In this document: positions 16,429-24,315 of the stretch, piece after piece
Numbering within the stretch: the stretch's first letter is position 1
Layout: each line of letters starts with the position of its first letter
Assembly: GCA_013141435.1 (NCBI GenBank)
Contig: JABFQZ010000001.1
Span: forward strand, 186,001 to 250,000
Reading direction: 5' to 3'
Length of the DNA: 64,000 nucleotides
From: Ferruginibacter sp.
GTDB taxonomy: Bacteria > Bacteroidota > Bacteroidia > Chitinophagales > Chitinophagaceae
The notes under the pieces: model-generated
What the model was told of the DNA's origin: nothing
What the model saw: the letters and a program-made list of their open reading frames with translations, nothing else
Database searches by the model: none
Made by a program: the position numbers and the translations under genes

Positions 16429-16986
16429 ATGCAACCATTAACAAACAGAGCAAAAAGCGTAAGCAGAAAACCACTAAGTTTTTTGGAAAGCATTTATTTG
16501 CCAGCCATATTTAAAGGCATGCTTATTACCTTTAAGCACATGTTTACAAAAAATCCAACAGTTTATTATCCTGAAAAAAAACGAGAATTTAGCCCAGTAT
16601 TTAGAGGCTTACAAATATTAAATAGAGATGAAGAAGGTCGTGAAAACTGCACAGCATGTGGTTTGTGTGCAGTAGCTTGCCCAGCCGAAGCCATAACAAT
16701 GGAAGCTGCAGAGCGTAAAATTGGTGAAGAACATTTATACCGAGAAGAAAAATATGCAGCCACTTACGAAATAAACATGCTGCGTTGTATATTTTGTGGC
16801 CTTTGCGAAGAAGCTTGCCCAAAAGATGCTATTTACCTTAGCGAAACCTTTACCCCAGCAGAGTATAACCGCAAACAATTTATATACAACAAACAAGAGT
16901 TACTAATACCAAACCCAATTACCAATAAAGAAGCATACGAAAAAGCATTAGGAAATCGACCAAAAAAAACAACAGTTAACTCATAA
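16429..16986 (+). CDS. nuoI: NADH-quinone oxidoreductase subunit I
   Basis: A 185-residue ferredoxin-like subunit with two [4Fe-4S] clusters (N6a, N6b). The motifs are CTACGLCAVACPAEA at about residue 67 and CIFCGLCEEACPKDA at about residue 121. The N-terminal amphipathic segment (SIYLPAIFKGMLITFKHMF) docks on the membrane. nuoJ starts 5 bases after its stop. Confidence 0.97.
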   Translation: MQPLTNRAKSVSRKPLSFLESIYLPAIFKGMLITFKHMFTKNPTVYYPEKKREFSPVFRGLQILNRDEEGRENCTACGLCAVACPAEAITMEAAERKIGEEHLYREEKYAATYEINMLRCIFCGLCEEACPKDAIYLSETFTPAEYNRKQFIYNKQELLIPNPITNKEAYEKALGNRPKKTTVNS

Positions 16987-16991
16987 AAATA

Positions 16992-17480
16992 ATGGCAACA
17001 ATTTTATTTATAATATTATCAATAGTAGCAATAGGTAGCGCATTAATGATGATTACAAGCAAAAGCCCCGTAAACAGTATATTGTGGCTTATAGTAGTTT
17101 TCTTTGCAATATCGGGGCACTATATTTTATTAAATGCACAATTTTTAGCAGTTGTTAATATCATCGTTTATGCAGGTGCTATTATGGTATTGTTTTTATT
17201 TGTAGTAATGCTAATGAACCTCAATGCCGAAACCGAACCAGCAAAAAACCAACGACAACAAATAATTGCAATAATTACTGGCGGTTGTTTTTTATTGGTA
17301 TTGTTAGCAGCATTTAAAACCGCCACAAGCCAGCAAGTAATGGTAGGTGCTGGTAATGCAGGGCTAATAAAAACACTTGGCAAAGTATTGTTTACCAATT
17401 ATATTTTGCCATTTGAAATTAGTAGTGTGCTTTTTTTAAGTGCAATAGTAGGTTCAGTAATAATAAGTAAAAAAGAATAA
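16992..17480 (+). CDS. nuoJ: NADH-quinone oxidoreductase subunit J
   Basis: A 162-residue membrane subunit with five predicted helices. VNIIVYAGAIMVLFLFVVML is the conserved ND6-type helix with its pi-bulge. The start overlaps closely with the nuoI end. Length and position fit the family. Confidence 0.95.
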   Translation: MATILFIILSIVAIGSALMMITSKSPVNSILWLIVVFFAISGHYILLNAQFLAVVNIIVYAGAIMVLFLFVVMLMNLNAETEPAKNQRQQIIAIITGGCFLLVLLAAFKTATSQQVMVGAGNAGLIKTLGKVLFTNYILPFEISSVLFLSAIVGSVIISKKE

Positions 17481-17485
17481 TATTT

Positions 17486-17534
17486 AGATTAAAGATTCAA
17501 GACACAGGATTCAAGACACAAGATAGTAGATGAA
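17486..17534 (+). repeat. degenerate heptad repeat tract, nuoJ-nuoK spacer
   Basis: Seven consecutive 7-mers: AGATTAA AGATTCA, AGACACA GGATTCA, AGACACA AGATAGT, AGATGAA. These are the reverse complement type of the TATCTAA-like heptads in the other nuo spacers. Confidence 0.72.
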
Positions 17535-17540
17535 ATACAC

Positions 17541-17585
17541 AACCCCAAGGGGTTCCTATTTATTACCCACGGGTAAACCCTGTGG
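17541..17585. repeat. paired short hairpins before nuoK
   Basis: AACCCCAAGGGGTT (17541-17554) is a perfect palindrome, and CCACGGGTAAACCCTGTGG (17567-17585) forms a second hairpin with one bulged base. Both are unusually GC-rich for this region and sit 20 bases before the nuoK start. No T-run follows, so they need not be terminators. Confidence 0.6.
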
Positions 17586-17602
17586 AATTATAAAATTAAA
17601 TT

Positions 17603-17935
17603 ATGGATATTAAATATTATATAGCATTATCTCTTACTTTATTTACCATAGGTGTAATAGGAGTGCTAACTAGGCGAAATGCCATTATTATTTTTATGTG
17701 TGTAGAGCTTATGCTCAATGCAGTAAACCTTTTGTTGGTAGCATTTTCCAACATGCATAGTTTAAGCGTAGCTGCAAAAGCATCACCTACTTTTGCAAGC
17801 GATGCACAAATATTTGTATTTTTTATAATGATAGTAGCTGCAGCCGAAGTAAGTGTTGGTCTATCTATTATAGTAATGCTGTATAGAAACACACATAATA
17901 TAGATGTAAACTTTTTAAACCGATTAAAAAACTAA
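17603..17935 (+). CDS. nuoK: NADH-quinone oxidoreductase subunit K
   Basis: A 110-residue three-helix subunit (ND4L-like). The conserved membrane glutamates are visible in FMCVELMLNAVNLLLVAF and in VAAAEVSVGLSIIVMLYR. Starts at an ATG. Confidence 0.96.
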   Translation: MDIKYYIALSLTLFTIGVIGVLTRRNAIIIFMCVELMLNAVNLLLVAFSNMHSLSVAAKASPTFASDAQIFVFFIMIVAAAEVSVGLSIIVMLYRNTHNIDVNFLNRLKN

Positions 17936-17973
17936 AAATGTATATTTTTATGAGCCACAGTAAGCTTGTGATT

Positions 17974-17997
17974 CATACCTAATATCTAGTATTTAAA
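17974..17997 (+). repeat. short heptad tract before nuoL
   Basis: CATACCT AATATCT AGTATTT followed by AAA, running directly to the nuoL ATG. It is the shortest of the nuo-spacer heptad tracts. Confidence 0.45.
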
Positions 17998-19905
17998 ATG
18001 ACAAAATTATTAATTATTCTTATTCCTTTATTGCCATTAATAGGGTTTCTTATTACCGGTTTAGGAAGAAATTTTTTATCAAAATCGGCATCAGGTTTTA
18101 TAGCAAGTGCTACAATTTTAGCATCATTTATAATAAGTATTGCAGCTTTTTTGCAAGTAAAAAATGGTAATCTAATTCATGCCCATTATTTTAATTTAAT
18201 AAATATTGATGCTTTAAAAATAGGTTTCGATTTTAAAATAGATCAATTATCATCTTTATTTTTATTAATTATTACAGGCGTAGGATTTCTAATACATGTG
18301 TACTCTACATCATATATGCACAATGAGCCAAGCAAAGATTTTGCAAAATATTTTGCTTACCTAAATCTCTTTGTTTTTTCAATGTTACTATTGGTATTAG
18401 GCGCCAATTATGTAATTATGTTTTTTGGTTGGGAAGGTGTAGGGCTTTGCTCTTATTTATTAATTGGCTTCTGGTTTAAAAACAATGATTACACCAATGC
18501 AGCAAAAAAAGCATTCATAATGAATCGTATTGGCGACCTTGGATTTTTGCTTGCCGTTTTTTGGTTAATTGCAAGGCTTGGTACCGTAAGTTTCGATGAG
18601 GTTTTTTCTGTAACCAATGTAGCCAAACTTAGTACTTACGATTTTACTGGCATTACTGCATTATTATTTTTAGGAGCATGTGGTAAAAGCGCACAAGTGC
18701 CTTTATACACTTGGTTGCCCGATGCAATGGCTGGTCCAACACCAGTAAGTGCTTTAATACATGCCGCTACAATGGTTACTGCTGGTATTTATATGATAGC
18801 TCGTAGCAATATTTTATTTACAAATGCTCCTGTTACGCAAAATATTATTGCACTATTTGGGTTAGCTACAGCATTAATAGCTGCTACCATAGCATTAAAG
18901 CAAAACGATATTAAAAAAGTATTGGCATACTCTACTGTAAGCCAATTAGGCTATATGTTTTTGGGCTTAGGAGTTGGTGCTTATACTGGAGCCGTTTTTC
19001 ATGTAATGACACACGCATTTTTTAAAGCCTTATTGTTTTTGGGTGCAGGTAGTGTAATACATGCTATGAGTGGCGAGCAAGATATGAGAAATATGGGGGC
19101 ACTAAAAAAACACATGCCTACAACACATATAACTTTTTTAATAGGTTGTATTGCCATAGCTGGCATTCCTCCTTTCTCTGGTTTTTTTAGTAAAGACGAA
19201 ATACTTGCAGCAGCTTATGCCGAAAGCCCAATAATTTGGGGAGTAGGCGTTTTGGGTGCTTTAATGACGGCTTTTTATATGTTTCGTTTATATGCCATGA
19301 CTTTTTTGGGGTCATTTAGAGGCACAAATGAGCAAGCACATCACCTACACGAAAGCCCAAAAGCAATTACAATACCTTTAATAATACTTGCTTTACTTGC
19401 AATAGTTGGTGGCTGGGTTGGCATACCCGAAGTGTTTATAAAAGGTGGTCATCATTTAGAAGAGTTTTTGCAACCAATATTTGCTCAAAGCAATGCAATA
19501 ACCCAAAAGTATGAAACGAGCCATAGCACAGAGTTTATGCTAATGGGTATATCGGTTGCAGTAGCTTTAGTAGCTTTAATATTTGCAATAGGTAAATTTA
19601 AAAATTATAAAAAAGAAAACGAAGTAACATCTTCAGGTTTTGCTAATGTATTAGAAAACAAATGGTATTTCGATGAACTTTATACAAAAATAATTACCAA
19701 TCCATTAAAATCTATTTCTTGCTTTTTTAATAATATTATAGAAAAAAAAGGAATAGATGCTGTGGTAAATGGTACAGGCAAATTTGTTAATTATAGCAGC
19801 AGGCAATTGCGTTGGTTGCAAAGTGGGCAAGTAGGAGCGTACGTATTACTAATGGTTTTAGGTATGTTGGTATTATTTATTTTACAACTCTTTATAAAAA
19901 AATAG
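17998..19905 (+). CDS. nuoL: NADH-quinone oxidoreductase subunit L
   Basis: A 635-residue proton-pumping subunit (ND5-like) with about 16 helices and the long lateral helix near the C-terminus. Motifs: GWEGVGLCSYLLIGFW, LPDAMAGPTPVSALIHAATM (conserved lysine and acidic residues nearby), and DIKKVLAYSTVSQLGYMFLG. The stop TAG at 19903 is followed by one codon (GCT) and then the nuoM TTG in the same reading frame. Confidence 0.97.
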   Translation: MTKLLIILIPLLPLIGFLITGLGRNFLSKSASGFIASATILASFIISIAAFLQVKNGNLIHAHYFNLINIDALKIGFDFKIDQLSSLFLLIITGVGFLIHVYSTSYMHNEPSKDFAKYFAYLNLFVFSMLLLVLGANYVIMFFGWEGVGLCSYLLIGFWFKNNDYTNAAKKAFIMNRIGDLGFLLAVFWLIARLGTVSFDEVFSVTNVAKLSTYDFTGITALLFLGACGKSAQVPLYTWLPDAMAGPTPVSALIHAATMVTAGIYMIARSNILFTNAPVTQNIIALFGLATALIAATIALKQNDIKKVLAYSTVSQLGYMFLGLGVGAYTGAVFHVMTHAFFKALLFLGAGSVIHAMSGEQDMRNMGALKKHMPTTHITFLIGCIAIAGIPPFSGFFSKDEILAAAYAESPIIWGVGVLGALMTAFYMFRLYAMTFLGSFRGTNEQAHHLHESPKAITIPLIILALLAIVGGWVGIPEVFIKGGHHLEEFLQPIFAQSNAITQKYETSHSTEFMLMGISVAVALVALIFAIGKFKNYKKENEVTSSGFANVLENKWYFDELYTKIITNPLKSISCFFNNIIEKKGIDAVVNGTGKFVNYSSRQLRWLQSGQVGAYVLLMVLGMLVLFILQLFIKK

Positions 19906-19908
19906 GCT

Positions 19909-21384
19909 TTGGGTACATATATTACTTTTCCAGAATTATTACTGTGGTTGCCATTATTGGCAGGTATATTTATTTTTACTACAAAATCCGAAAACACAGC
20001 AAAAATCATTGCATTGTTTGGGTCATTTGCAGTGTTGGCTGTATCGTTGAGTACATTGGTGTTTACAACCTCCAGTTATTATTTTGTAAATTATATTTGG
20101 CTAAGCAATTTGGGTACAAGTTTTTATCTATCGTTAGATGGTAGCGGAAAAATACTTACACTTTTAACAGCTGTATCATTTCCAATTATTTTTTTAGCTA
20201 CATATAAAAACACATATAAAAAGCCCAATGTTTTTTATGGATTAATGATGCTTGCCCAATGCGGATTAATGGGTGTTTTTTTAGCAAAAGATGCTTTGGT
20301 GTTTTATTTCTTTTGGGAGCTAGCACTTATACCTGTTTATTTTTTAAGTAGTATTTGGGGTGGCGAAAAACGCATACAAGCCACATTCAAATTTTTTGTA
20401 TATACATTTATAGGGTCGTTATTAATGTTGGTAGGCTTTATATATGTGTACTTACACACAAGCCCACGTATGTTCGAAGATGGTACGCAAGCACTTCACT
20501 CTTTTTCGTTGCAATCTTTTTATACAGCTACTTTAAGTGCTGCAGAGCAAAGTTGGTTGTTTTTATTATTTTTTGTAGCCTTTGCTATAAAAATGCCAAT
20601 ATTCCCTTTTCATACTTGGCAGCCCGATGCATACGACCAAGCTCCTACACCTGTAACAATGGTACTTTCGGGCATAATGGTAAAAATGGGTTTGTTTGGT
20701 GTTATAAAATGGTTAATACCTATTTTTCCTTTAGCAGTTACAAAATATACTACTGCAATAATGGTACTTTCTATTGTTGGTATTATTTATGCAAGTTGTA
20801 TAGCCATGATACAAGATAATTTAAAAAAATTAGTTGCATATTCATCGATAGCACATATAGGATTAATGTGTGCTGCAATTTTTGCAATGAACCAAATAAG
20901 TTTGCAAGGTGCAATGGTACAAATGTTTAACCATGGTATAAATATTATTGGGCTTTGGATAGTAATTTATTTAATAGAAAAGCAAACTGGCGTAAAAAAT
21001 ATGTCGCAGCTTAGTGGTGTAGCCCACAAAGCACCAGCACTTACAATTATGTTTGTAATAATTGCTTTTGCTAATATTGCACTACCACTTACCAATGCCT
21101 TTATAGGTGAGTTTATGATGTTTGCTGGGTTATACAAATACAATGTATGGATGGCGGTTGTTGCAGGCTGTAGTATTATTTTAGCAGCAGTGTATACTTT
21201 AAATATGGTACAAAAAGTTTTTTATGGCAATACAAATTCAATTACCGAAAACGTAACAGATATTTCATTAAACGAAAAATTGGCTTTAGCTATAATAATA
21301 ATTTTAATCTTTGTATTTGGTGTTTATCCGCAACCAATGTTAGATTTGGCAAAAGATGCAGTTGTAACCCTAATTAAGAACTAA
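19909..21384 (+). CDS. nuoM: NADH-quinone oxidoreductase subunit M
   Basis: A 491-residue antiporter-like subunit (ND4). Motifs: FYFFWELALIPVYFLSSIWGG, HTWQPDAYDQAPTPVTMVLS and NLKKLVAYSSIAHIGLM. No ATG is available; TTG at 19909 is the first start codon and lies 3 bases after the nuoL stop, in the same frame. Translation may depend on ribosomes terminating on nuoL. Confidence 0.95.
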   Translation: MGTYITFPELLLWLPLLAGIFIFTTKSENTAKIIALFGSFAVLAVSLSTLVFTTSSYYFVNYIWLSNLGTSFYLSLDGSGKILTLLTAVSFPIIFLATYKNTYKKPNVFYGLMMLAQCGLMGVFLAKDALVFYFFWELALIPVYFLSSIWGGEKRIQATFKFFVYTFIGSLLMLVGFIYVYLHTSPRMFEDGTQALHSFSLQSFYTATLSAAEQSWLFLLFFVAFAIKMPIFPFHTWQPDAYDQAPTPVTMVLSGIMVKMGLFGVIKWLIPIFPLAVTKYTTAIMVLSIVGIIYASCIAMIQDNLKKLVAYSSIAHIGLMCAAIFAMNQISLQGAMVQMFNHGINIIGLWIVIYLIEKQTGVKNMSQLSGVAHKAPALTIMFVIIAFANIALPLTNAFIGEFMMFAGLYKYNVWMAVVAGCSIILAAVYTLNMVQKVFYGNTNSITENVTDISLNEKLALAIIIILIFVFGVYPQPMLDLAKDAVVTLIKN

Positions 21385-21419
21385 GTAAAGTTTGATTGAA
21401 GATTTGTAAATTTGTAAAT

Positions 21420-21665
21420 ATGAGTTTATTAGAATTAAATACAACAATTGTAGATGGATATGTAGGGTTATTGAATAACCTAAGTACGGCTAATAAATTA
21501 GATTTGATTTCAAAATTGTCTAGTTCTGTTAAAATAGACCTAGCAAAAAGGAAGTCTTTCATTAAAAAAGCATTTGGGGCTTTAGATTCAAAAAAAACAG
21601 CTGAAGAAATAATTGATGAAATTAAATCAAGTAGAGTTTCTACAAGAAAAATTGAGTTGTTTTGA
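21420..21665 (+). CDS. putative VapB-type antitoxin
   Basis: An 81-residue protein (ATG 21420, MSLLELN). The N-terminal part is helical and the C-terminal third is charged (TAEEIIDEIKSSRVSTRKIE), the usual layout of an antitoxin with a flexible toxin-binding tail. Its TGA overlaps the TTG start of the PIN-domain gene by 4 bases. The call rests mainly on that coupling. It lies between nuoM and nuoN. Confidence 0.72.
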   Translation: MSLLELNTTIVDGYVGLLNNLSTANKLDLISKLSSSVKIDLAKRKSFIKKAFGALDSKKTAEEIIDEIKSSRVSTRKIELF

Positions 21666-22060
21666 AAAAGTATTTAATAGATACTAATATTGCTATTTTT
21701 TATATGAAGGGTAAGTTTGCTCTTCAAGATAAGTTTGACTTAATTCCTTCAACTAATCTATTCATCTCTGAAATTACATTAGCAGAATTAAAATTTGGAA
21801 TTGAAAAAAGTGAAAAACCAGAAAAGAATAAAAAAGTATTAGATTTTTATTTAAGTGGGGTGCAAATACTTCCAATATTTCATTCATTAGATTTATATGC
21901 TAAAGAAAAAGCAAGATTACAAAGCCTTGGAACACCTTTAGATGATTTTGATTTGTTAATTGGAGTAACATCTGTTTACCATAAAATGATAATGGTAACC
22001 AACAATTCTAATCATTTTAAAAGAATAATTGGAATTAAATTAGAGGATTGGACCAAATAG
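21662..22060 (+). CDS. vapC: VapC-like PIN-domain ribonuclease toxin
   Basis: A 132-residue PIN domain protein. The acidic catalytic residues are visible: Asp7 in LIDTNIAIFYM, Glu in EITLAELKFGIEKS, the DDFDLLIGVT motif, and the later TNNSNHFKRI in place of the commoner TxNxxHF. VapC toxins cut RNA, usually initiator tRNA or rRNA. The TTG start overlaps the antitoxin stop. Intact, unlike the other two modules in the nuo locus. Confidence 0.85.
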   Translation: MKKYLIDTNIAIFYMKGKFALQDKFDLIPSTNLFISEITLAELKFGIEKSEKPEKNKKVLDFYLSGVQILPIFHSLDLYAKEKARLQSLGTPLDDFDLLIGVTSVYHKMIMVTNNSNHFKRIIGIKLEDWTK

Positions 22061-22227
22061 CTTTTAGATGAAAAAGTTATGAAAATGAAATATGTTTTTT
22101 TTCTTTTCCCAAAAAGAAAAAACAACAAATAATAATTGCCACCGAAGATTAATCAAGGATTAGTAGCTGGAAACAAAAAATAAAATAAAAAATAAAAAAT
22201 TGATGTTGATATTTAAAAGATTACTAA

Positions 22228-22262
22228 GTCTTGTATCTTAAATCTGGCATCTAAAAATCTAA
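22228..22262 (+). repeat. degenerate heptad repeat tract before nuoN
   Basis: Five 7-mers: GTCTTGT ATCTTAA and ATCTGGC ATCTAAA AATCTAA, ending 2 bases before the nuoN ATG. Upstream (22061-22227) is an AT-rich scar with one A/T-rich hairpin near 22095-22125 and no gene. Confidence 0.68.
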
Positions 22263-22264
22263 TT

Positions 22265-23668
22265 ATGAACGCAATTATATTATCAGCAGTTATAGGAATA
22301 GTATTAATGTTTGCTAGTGTATTTATTAAAAGCAAAACAGCGCCAAAAAATATTGCATTGGTGGGTGCAATAATTTTGTTTGTTGCAAATGCGCTTGAGC
22401 TTAATATATTTAACAAAGGCATGATTAGATTTTTTGATATAGATGCCAAAGAAATGCTAAACGTAAATAATTTTAGTTTGGCATTTTTAGCTGTAATATT
22501 TTTAAGTACTATTATTTATTTTTTACTAAATACTAAAGAAATAGAAAAAGTAGGGGAGCATGTTGGCGAATATTTTGCCCTAATATTTTTTGTACTTTGT
22601 GGGGTTAGTATCTTAGCTACTTTTAATACTTTGCTAATGATGTTTATTGGTATAGAAATAATGAGCATACCATTATATATACTTACAAGTAGCGATAAAA
22701 GAAATTTAAAAAGCAATGAGGCAGGTCTTAAATATTTTTTAATGGGAGCTTTTTCTACAGGTATTTTATTATTAGGTATTGCATTTATTTATGGCGGTAA
22801 TGCCAATGGTTCATTTTATATAAACAATATTCAATTAGCCAAAGGACCATTAAATACTATGCTTGCAGTAGGTGTAGTATTTATTACAATTGCCATGTCT
22901 TTTAAAGTTTCGGCTGCTCCATTTCATTTTTGGACACCCGATGTGTACGATGGTGCACCTACAGTTTTTACTTCTTTTATGAGTACTATTGTAAAAGCAG
23001 CTGGTTTTTTTGCATTTGTACGCTTGTTCGAAGATGCCTTTGGAGCAGTACATTACCAATGGCAAGCATTAATAGTTTTTATAACCGTTTGTACTTTAAT
23101 TATTGGTAATATTGGAGCAGTTTTTCAGCAAAGTGTAAAGCGCATGTTAGCATACTCCAGTATTGCCCAAGCTGGTTTTATGTTGCTTGCTGTATTTGCT
23201 TTAAACGATAAAGCCAAAGAAGGTTTGGTATTGTACACAGCAGCATATTGCTTTGCTACAATTGGTATTTTTGCAGTACTTATAAAAATGAAAGATTATA
23301 CCATCGATGGGTTTAATGGTCTTGGTAAAACCAATTCATTATTGGCATTTTGCGCTACAATATTTTTATTATCTTTTACTGGCATACCGCTTACTGCTGG
23401 TTTTATGAGTAAGTTTTTTATGCTTACTGCCGCAGCTGAAAATGGGAGTCATTTTTGGTTGATAATTGTAGCCGTTATTTTTGCTGCAATAAGTGCATAC
23501 TATTATTTTAGAGTTATACAAGCAATGTATTTTAAAGAGCCTACCGAAAATGTAATAGAACCTACAGAAATTACAACCACATTTAAAGTTGTATTAGTGC
23601 TTACTGCAGCCTTAATTATTGCACTTGGTATTTACCCAGAGTTTGTAGTGGGGTGGATGTATCATTAA
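22265..23668 (+). CDS. nuoN: NADH-quinone oxidoreductase subunit N
   Basis: A 467-residue antiporter-like subunit (ND2). Motifs: LLMMFIGIEIMSIPLYIL, FHFWTPDVYDGAPTVFTSFM, and VKRMLAYSSIAQAGFML, with LSFTGIPLTAGFMSKFF in the C-terminal part. It is the last gene of complex I and is followed by a terminator. Confidence 0.97.
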   Translation: MNAIILSAVIGIVLMFASVFIKSKTAPKNIALVGAIILFVANALELNIFNKGMIRFFDIDAKEMLNVNNFSLAFLAVIFLSTIIYFLLNTKEIEKVGEHVGEYFALIFFVLCGVSILATFNTLLMMFIGIEIMSIPLYILTSSDKRNLKSNEAGLKYFLMGAFSTGILLLGIAFIYGGNANGSFYINNIQLAKGPLNTMLAVGVVFITIAMSFKVSAAPFHFWTPDVYDGAPTVFTSFMSTIVKAAGFFAFVRLFEDAFGAVHYQWQALIVFITVCTLIIGNIGAVFQQSVKRMLAYSSIAQAGFMLLAVFALNDKAKEGLVLYTAAYCFATIGIFAVLIKMKDYTIDGFNGLGKTNSLLAFCATIFLLSFTGIPLTAGFMSKFFMLTAAAENGSHFWLIIVAVIFAAISAYYYFRVIQAMYFKEPTENVIEPTEITTTFKVVLVLTAALIIALGIYPEFVVGWMYH

Positions 23669-23682
23669 AATATTATTTTTAC

Positions 23683-23706
23683 AAGCCTTTTTAGGCTTTT
23701 TTTATT
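23683..23706 (+). terminator. intrinsic terminator at the end of the nuo locus
   Basis: Stem AAGCCT / AGGCTT with a TTTT loop and a T-rich tail, 15 bases after the nuoN stop. Confidence 0.8.
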
Positions 23707-23715
23707 TCAAACAAA

Positions 23716-23943
23716 GTAAAAAAAATCTTTTTTTTTACTTTGCTTTTTATCTCAATAAATTCTTTTGGGCAACAATCAAATTTGCAAAACACCGAAGATA
23801 GTATATTAAAAATAGCTACTTCTGCAAAAACAGTAGAAGCCAAATGCAACAGCTATATGGAAATAGCCAAGAAATATACTGGACTAAATATTGACAAAGA
23901 AACGGAGTACATTAACAAAACAATTTGCAATATATGGGTATAA
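23716..23943 (+). pseudogene. 5' remnant of a secreted protein gene
   Basis: In frame with a TTG at 23740, codons back to 23716 read VKKIFFFTLLFISINSFGQQ, a clear signal peptide beginning with GTA where a start codon is expected. About 55 further residues (NTEDSILKIATSAKTVEAKC...) look like the first helices of a TPR-type protein, then the frame ends at 23943. It is too short for an intact gene and has no proper start. Confidence 0.55.
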
Positions 23944-24221
23944 CTGCTTTTATAATTACATTATTTATAGCATTAGTTGCAATGGGAAAATTTAAAGTAA
24001 AACCATGGTTGATACGTGGGCTTGGTTTTTTATCTTTCATTTTATTGTTTGAGTTTATTGTACTCTTAATTGATGGACAATTGCATACACTCACTCATGG
24101 AGAACCCTTGCCAATATTAGGTATAAAAATTATAATTATTGCTTTTCTTATGCCTTTTCATCATTGGCTAGAGCATAAGGTTTTAAGCTATTTATTGCGC
24201 CATTCTCAAATTTTATCTTAA
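23925..24221 (+). CDS. membrane protein fragment (three TM helices)
   Basis: 98 residues from TTG 23925, or 95 from ATG 23934. There are three hydrophobic segments and a conserved-looking end with LTHGEPLPILGIKIIIIAFL followed by PFHHWLEHKVLSYLL. It overlaps the end of the upstream remnant in another frame and resembles the C-terminal end of a larger membrane protein. It is probably the 3' part of a gene whose middle was deleted, the signal-peptide remnant being the 5' part or a neighbour. It could still be expressed as a small protein. Confidence 0.5.
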   Translation: MQYMGITAFIITLFIALVAMGKFKVKPWLIRGLGFLSFILLFEFIVLLIDGQLHTLTHGEPLPILGIKIIIIAFLMPFHHWLEHKVLSYLLRHSQILS

Positions 24222-24315
24222 CCTTACCAATTGTACTTTGTCAAAACCGTTTATAAAAACTAAATAAACTTCTTCAATAATTGGTTTATCTTTATTGTAG
24301 CTAAGATATAATTTA

